This document shows positions 5,965 to 8,837 of a stretch of DNA of 8,837 nt, piece after piece; position 1 is the stretch's first letter; each line of letters starts with the position of its first letter. A program made the translations under genes and the position numbers. The DNA lies in assembly GCA_026997215.1 (NCBI GenBank), contig JALWJP010000189.1:1-8837 (forward strand). Direction: 5' to 3'. The stretch comes from Nanobdellati archaeon. GTDB lineage: Archaea; EX4484-52; JAADEF01. Below the pieces are notes generated by a model. The model ran no database searches. It was given only the letters and a program-made list of their open reading frames with translations, and was not told where the DNA came from.

Positions 5965-6663
5965 ATGGAGGATAAAAATATGGAAATAGTTTATCCAGGT
6001 AGCGTGATTATCGATAGTTTAGATGTAATCCCTGGACAGAACGTTTATAGAGTAGGAAGTAAAGTAATTTCCAAAAGAGTAGGCATCGTAGTAAAAAAAG
6101 GAAGTATCATAAACGTAGTTCCTTTAAATGGTGTATATATTCCTAAAGTAGGTGATTTTGTAATAGGAGAGATAGTGGACATAGGGGTAAGTTTCTGGGT
6201 TGTTGATATTAACTCACCTTATGATGCGTATTTAGGTATTTATGACACCAAAGATTTTATTGAAAAAGAAAGCGATTTAGCAGATTACTATGATGTTGGA
6301 GATCTTATTTTTGCCAAGATATCTAAAGTTACGAGAACCAAATTCGTAAATGTAACTCTTAAAGATCCTCAAGCGAAAAAATTAGGTAAAGGTATGGTTA
6401 TTAATGTAACACCCTCTCGAGTTCCCCGCATCATAGGAAAAGGAGGGAGTATGATTAAACTTATAAAAGAAAGAACCAATACAAGGATCTACGTAGGACA
6501 AAATGGTGCTATATGGATTAGCGGAGAAAATATGGAAATTGCTGCTGAAGCGATATTTTATGTAGAAGAACATTCTGTGGTCAAAGGTCTAACAGAAAAA
6601 GTTGCAGAACTTTTAGATAAAAGATTAGGTGATGCTAATGGTAAAAAAGATAAAGAGGAGTGA
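5965..6663 (+). CDS. rrp4: Exosome complex RNA-binding protein Rrp4
   Basis: Rrp4 forms the RNA-binding cap on the archaeal exosome and guides single-stranded RNA, with a preference for poly(A) in known examples, into the Rrp41-Rrp42 ring. An N-terminal domain (about 1-58) is followed by an S1 domain (about 60-135) and a KH domain whose GKGG loop is at 158-161 within SRVPRIIGKGGSMIKLIKE. The C-terminus is Lys/Glu-rich. I chose the ATG at 5965 (232 residues) because GGTGATT sits 4 nt upstream, just after the SBDS stop. A second in-frame ATG at 5980 also has GGAGG 8 nt ahead, so a product 5 residues shorter is possible. An upstream in-frame start at 5932 would overlap SBDS and is unlikely. The 3' end overlaps Rrp41 by 26 nt. 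Confidence 0.93.
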   Translation: MEDKNMEIVYPGSVIIDSLDVIPGQNVYRVGSKVISKRVGIVVKKGSIINVVPLNGVYIPKVGDFVIGEIVDIGVSFWVVDINSPYDAYLGIYDTKDFIEKESDLADYYDVGDLIFAKISKVTRTKFVNVTLKDPQAKKLGKGMVINVTPSRVPRIIGKGGSMIKLIKERTNTRIYVGQNGAIWISGENMEIAAEAIFYVEEHSVVKGLTEKVAELLDKRLGDANGKKDKEE

Positions 6664-7363
6664 TGGAAGAGCACCTGATGAACTTAGAAAACCATATATT
6701 ATTAAAGCAGGAGTGGTTAAAAGGGCTCAAGGTTCTGCATTAGTTCAATCTGGAAAAACAATAGTTATTGCTGCAGTATATGGGCCTAAAAAGGTGATTC
6801 CTAAGCATTTAGAGGATAGAGATAAAGCAATATTAAGGTGTAGGTACAATATGATTACATTTTCTGTGAAGGATAGAAAAAAGCCAGGTCCTGATAAGCG
6901 TTCAGTAGAAATAAGCAAGGTTATTGCTAATGCTTTATCTCGTGTGGTTATGTTAGAGGAGTATCCCCGCACTTTAATAGATGTGGATTTAGAAGTTATT
7001 CAGGCTGATGCAGGAACAAGAGTTGCTGCTTTAACTGCTGCATCTGTGGCTTTAGCTGATGCTGGAATAGCAATGAAAGATTTAATGCCTGCAGTAGCTG
7101 CTGGACGAGCCAACGGACAAATTTTATTAGATTTAACTAAAGAAGAAGAAGATGCGGAGGATGCAGTAGACATGCCTTTTGCTTACATACCTTCAACAGG
7201 AGAAATAACTCTTCTACAAATGGATGGAATAGTTGACTTAAATGAAATTAAAAAGATGATAGATTTGGCTAAAAAAGGAGCTCAACAGATTTATGAACTG
7301 CAAGTTAAAGCATTAAAGGAAAGATATGCTGCATTAGCAACATTATCAGAGGTGGTAAAATGA
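6638..7363 (+). CDS. rrp41: Exosome catalytic subunit Rrp41 (RNase PH-like)
   Basis: Rrp41 is the phosphorolytic subunit of the exosome ring: it degrades RNA 3' to 5' with phosphate and can add tails from nucleoside diphosphates. The RNase PH fold is clear: SDGRAPDELR (8-17), RCRYNMITFSVKDRKKPGPDKRS (67-89) with the basic RNA path, and QADAGTRVAALTAASVALADAG (122-143) with the phosphate-site GTR. ED at 171-172 and the Asp of VDMP (178) have the six-residue spacing of the two catalytic acidic residues. So it is the active subunit, not Rrp42. The start ATG at 6638 has GGTGAT 4 nt upstream, better than the GTG at 6629 or the ATG at 6632. It thus starts inside the end of rrp4. The length is 241 residues. 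Confidence 0.95.
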   Translation: MVKKIKRSDGRAPDELRKPYIIKAGVVKRAQGSALVQSGKTIVIAAVYGPKKVIPKHLEDRDKAILRCRYNMITFSVKDRKKPGPDKRSVEISKVIANALSRVVMLEEYPRTLIDVDLEVIQADAGTRVAALTAASVALADAGIAMKDLMPAVAAGRANGQILLDLTKEEEDAEDAVDMPFAYIPSTGEITLLQMDGIVDLNEIKKMIDLAKKGAQQIYELQVKALKERYAALATLSEVVK

Positions 7364-8139
7364 TCACTCAAACAACCAAAGATTATCTTGTTAGATTGCT
7401 TAAAAAAGAAGAAAGAAGAGATGGAAGGAAACTTGATGAATTTAGAAAAGTGATGATTGAAAAAGATATAGGGGAGAATGCCGAAGGGTCTGCACGTGTA
7501 AGAATAGGAAATACGGAAGTGATAGTGGGCATAAAAATGCAAGTAGGCGAACCTTATCCCGATAAACCTGATGAAGGTGTGATGATTACGATGTGTGAGT
7601 TTTTACCTATGGCATCTTCTAGTTTTGAGGCAGGACCACCAGGAGAAGATGAGATAGAATTGGGAAGGGTGATAGATAGAGGTATAAGGGAAGGTAAGGT
7701 AATAGATACTAAAAAACTTGTGATTGTTCCAGGAGAGAAGGTTTGGACGATTTTCGTGGATATCTATGTAGTTAATGATGATGGCAATTTATATGATGCT
7801 GCTGCTATTGCTGCGATGGCAGCATTAACCGTAACAAAGATTCCTAAACTTGATGAAAATCACGAAATTATTGAGGGTGAGTATGAAGGTAAGTTGCCGT
7901 TAAATCATACGGTGATATCTTTAACAGCTTACAAAGCTGAGAACGTTATATTCTTAGATCCTACTCATCAGGAAGAAAGCATTATTGATTCTAGGTTAAC
8001 CGTAGGCGTAAGAGAAGATGGTAAGATAGTTTCATTGCAAAAAGGTATGGAAGGTAGCTGGACTGAGGAAGAAATAATTAAAAGCATAGAGATGCTTCAA
8101 AAGAAAGCAAAACCATTCATAAAGCAGGTGGTAAAATGA
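7360..8139 (+). CDS. rrp42: Exosome subunit Rrp42 (non-catalytic RNase PH-like)
   Basis: Rrp42 pairs with Rrp41 in the hexameric exosome ring, where it helps bind RNA but does not itself catalyse. The frame shows RRDGRKLDEFRKVMIEKD (19-36), AEGSARVRIGNTEVIVGIK (41-59), the PDEGVMITMCEFLPMASSSFEAGPPG region (70-95), LGRVIDRGIRE (101-111), and PGEKVWTIFVDIYVVNDDGNLYDA (124-147), all Rrp42 hallmarks. At 259 residues it is longer than Rrp41, as usual. It lacks the catalytic Asp pair seen in Rrp41. The ATG overlaps the Rrp41 stop (ATGA), with GAGGTGGT 3 nt ahead, contained in the codons for the Rrp41 C-terminus. The same junction design is repeated at its own 3' end. Confidence 0.95.
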   Translation: MITQTTKDYLVRLLKKEERRDGRKLDEFRKVMIEKDIGENAEGSARVRIGNTEVIVGIKMQVGEPYPDKPDEGVMITMCEFLPMASSSFEAGPPGEDEIELGRVIDRGIREGKVIDTKKLVIVPGEKVWTIFVDIYVVNDDGNLYDAAAIAAMAALTVTKIPKLDENHEIIEGEYEGKLPLNHTVISLTAYKAENVIFLDPTHQEESIIDSRLTVGVREDGKIVSLQKGMEGSWTEEEIIKSIEMLQKKAKPFIKQVVK

Positions 8140-8300
8140 GTTACGACTTGTATGACAAAATAAAAGAACTTTATAACTTAGAAAAAAGAGAAGGTAAGAG
8201 GAAAGCTTCACGCATGACTGACCCTAAGAAAGCTGCTCTCGAGGATTTATTGGAGAGCGTAAAGAGGCATGATGAGATTGCGAGGGAGAGAGGGTATTGA
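8136..8300 (+). CDS. Small charged protein (54 aa) at the end of the exosome operon, unknown function
   Basis: I do not recognise a family. The protein begins MSYDLYDKIKELYNLEKREG and ends HDEIARERGY. It has no Cys, no hydrophobic segment and no signal peptide. It is rich in Lys, Arg, Glu and Asp, and reads as two amphipathic helices (about 4-20 and 30-50) separated by KASRMTDP. The ATG overlaps the Rrp42 stop (ATGA) and AGGTGGT lies 4 nt upstream, identical to the Rrp41/Rrp42 junction, so translation is very likely. In many archaea this slot holds the ribosomal protein eL43 (L37Ae) gene. This one has none of that protein's zinc-ribbon cysteines. A small exosome- or ribosome-associated RNA-binding protein is possible from context only. 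Confidence 0.72.
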   Translation: MSYDLYDKIKELYNLEKREGKRKASRMTDPKKAALEDLLESVKRHDEIARERGY

Positions 8301-8318
8301 GAGGGTTTTGAGTAAGAA

Positions 8319-8329
8319 GCTATAAACTT
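8319..8329 (+). promoter_or_regulatory. Putative TATA box of the DUF3800 gene
   Basis: GCTATAAACTT is centred about 22 nt before the ATG at 8346, predicting a leaderless transcript. No good Shine-Dalgarno precedes the ATG, which agrees. The adjacent T-run (8328-8333) may double as an oligo-T terminator for the upstream exosome operon. Confidence 0.45.
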
Positions 8330-8345
8330 TTTTCAGCGGGTAAAA

Positions 8346-8771
8346 ATGACAACATATATCTATATTGATGAGAGTGGTGATTTAGGAATAAGAGGGTCGA
8401 AGTATTTTATTATTGTTGCTTTAAAAACGGAAAATCCTTTACCCTTAAGAAGAATCATCAAAAAGGTGAGGAAAAGAAAACTTAAGAAGTCACTTCAAAA
8501 AATACCAGAAATAAAAGCAAATAAATCGCCGTCGCATATAAGAAAATATGTTTTGAAACATACAATTAAAAACGAGGTAGTTATAAGCGCTATTGTTGTG
8601 GAGAAATCAAAAATATTACCACGGTTGTATGATGTAAAAAACAGGTTGTATAATTATTTAGCTGGGATTTTGCTCAAAAATATTATTCCTTCAGAAAATA
8701 TAGAAATAGTGATTGATAAGAAGGATACTAATGCATTAATAAGAGAAGATTTTAACGAAATATATAATTAA
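8346..8771 (+). CDS. DUF3800-family protein, frame broken (N-terminal part, 141 aa)
   Basis: The N-terminal YIYIDESGDLG (4-14) with Asp8, Glu9 and Asp12 is the hallmark of DUF3800, a widespread family thought to have an RNase H-like fold and often found in accessory or mobile contexts. A second family-like segment is IEIVIDKKDTNALIREDFNE (119-138), where Asp124 and Asp127 may complete the acidic centre. The middle is very basic (KKVRKRKLKK, 39-48). The frame stops after 141 residues, well short of the usual length of roughly 200 or more, just after DFNE. In the +1 frame the sequence continues without a stop to the window edge as family-like sequence. So the gene is frameshifted or the read carries an error. 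It has its own TATA-like box, is likely leaderless, and is functionally unrelated to the operon before it. Confidence 0.8.
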   Translation: MTTYIYIDESGDLGIRGSKYFIIVALKTENPLPLRRIIKKVRKRKLKKSLQKIPEIKANKSPSHIRKYVLKHTIKNEVVISAIVVEKSKILPRLYDVKNRLYNYLAGILLKNIIPSENIEIVIDKKDTNALIREDFNEIYN

Positions 8772-8837
8772 TAACTTAAAAATGGATAAAAATAAATATA
8801 TAAATATTTCAATAAAACATATTGAATCTTATAAGAG
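8761..8837 (+). pseudogene. Out-of-frame continuation of the DUF3800 gene (runs off the window)
   Basis: After GAA (8757-8759), skipping A8760 gives 25 sense codons to the end of the window: YIINNLKMDKNKYINISIKH followed by IESYK. Joined to the upstream frame this reads REDFNE-YIINNLK and later the H-x-E-S segment that in DUF3800 proteins precedes the C-terminal LQxAD motif. That motif would lie beyond the window. The zero-frame instead hits TAA at 8769. Removal of a single A in the AAA at 8758-8760 restores one frame. Confidence 0.65.

Noticed and set aside
1..8837. CRISPR array, insertion sequence or prophage remnants
   Set aside because: No regularly spaced repeats, transposase motifs or long terminal inverted repeats were seen; apart from the DUF3800 gene and two small proteins the genes are conserved core genes.

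Overview
The window is an AT-rich stretch of an archaeal chromosome. The archaeal assignment rests on several independent points. The exosome genes Rrp4, Rrp41 and Rrp42 sit directly behind the proteasome alpha subunit and SBDS, which is the classic archaeal proteasome-exosome superoperon. uS12 and uS7 are of the archaeal type. The tRNA-Leu has an intron with a bulge-helix-bulge splice motif at position 37/38 and no encoded CCA. Starts are preceded by TATA-like boxes and GGTGA-type Shine-Dalgarno sequences. I cannot name the lineage from sequence alone; small accessory proteins and compact overlaps fit a euryarchaeal or DPANN-like genome.

Layout. Positions 1-237 hold a minus-strand tRNA-Leu(CAA) with a 45-nt intron and a hairpin in its 3' flank. 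Positions 238-550 are a divergent intergenic region with a tRNA promoter, an inverted repeat and a putative srp54 promoter. Positions 551-3153 carry SRP54, uS12 and uS7, so protein targeting and the small ribosomal subunit. A 53-residue two-helix membrane protein (3154-3315, minus strand) meets the uS7 stop codon with no gap. It is divergent from a thioredoxin-reductase-like gene at 3388, with a palindrome between them.

Positions 3388-8300 are an almost gapless plus-strand run: thioredoxin reductase, a Trm112-like zinc ribbon, proteasome alpha, SBDS, Rrp4, Rrp41, Rrp42 and an unrecognised 54-residue charged protein. From the proteasome gene onward the genes abut or overlap by 4 to 26 nt. Several stop/start junctions carry the Shine-Dalgarno of the next gene inside the end of the previous one, so coordinated translation is likely. 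The cluster joins protein degradation, 60S subunit maturation (SBDS) and 3'-5' RNA degradation or tailing (exosome).

Positions 8346-8837 hold a DUF3800-family gene whose frame is broken near 8757-8760: conserved-looking sequence continues in the +1 frame to the window edge.

Most of the window is housekeeping. The items most worth a second look are the two small proteins, the DUF3800 frameshift, the tRNA intron with competing folds, and the repeated 14-nt junction in the exosome operon. I found no CRISPR array, insertion sequence or clear defence island.
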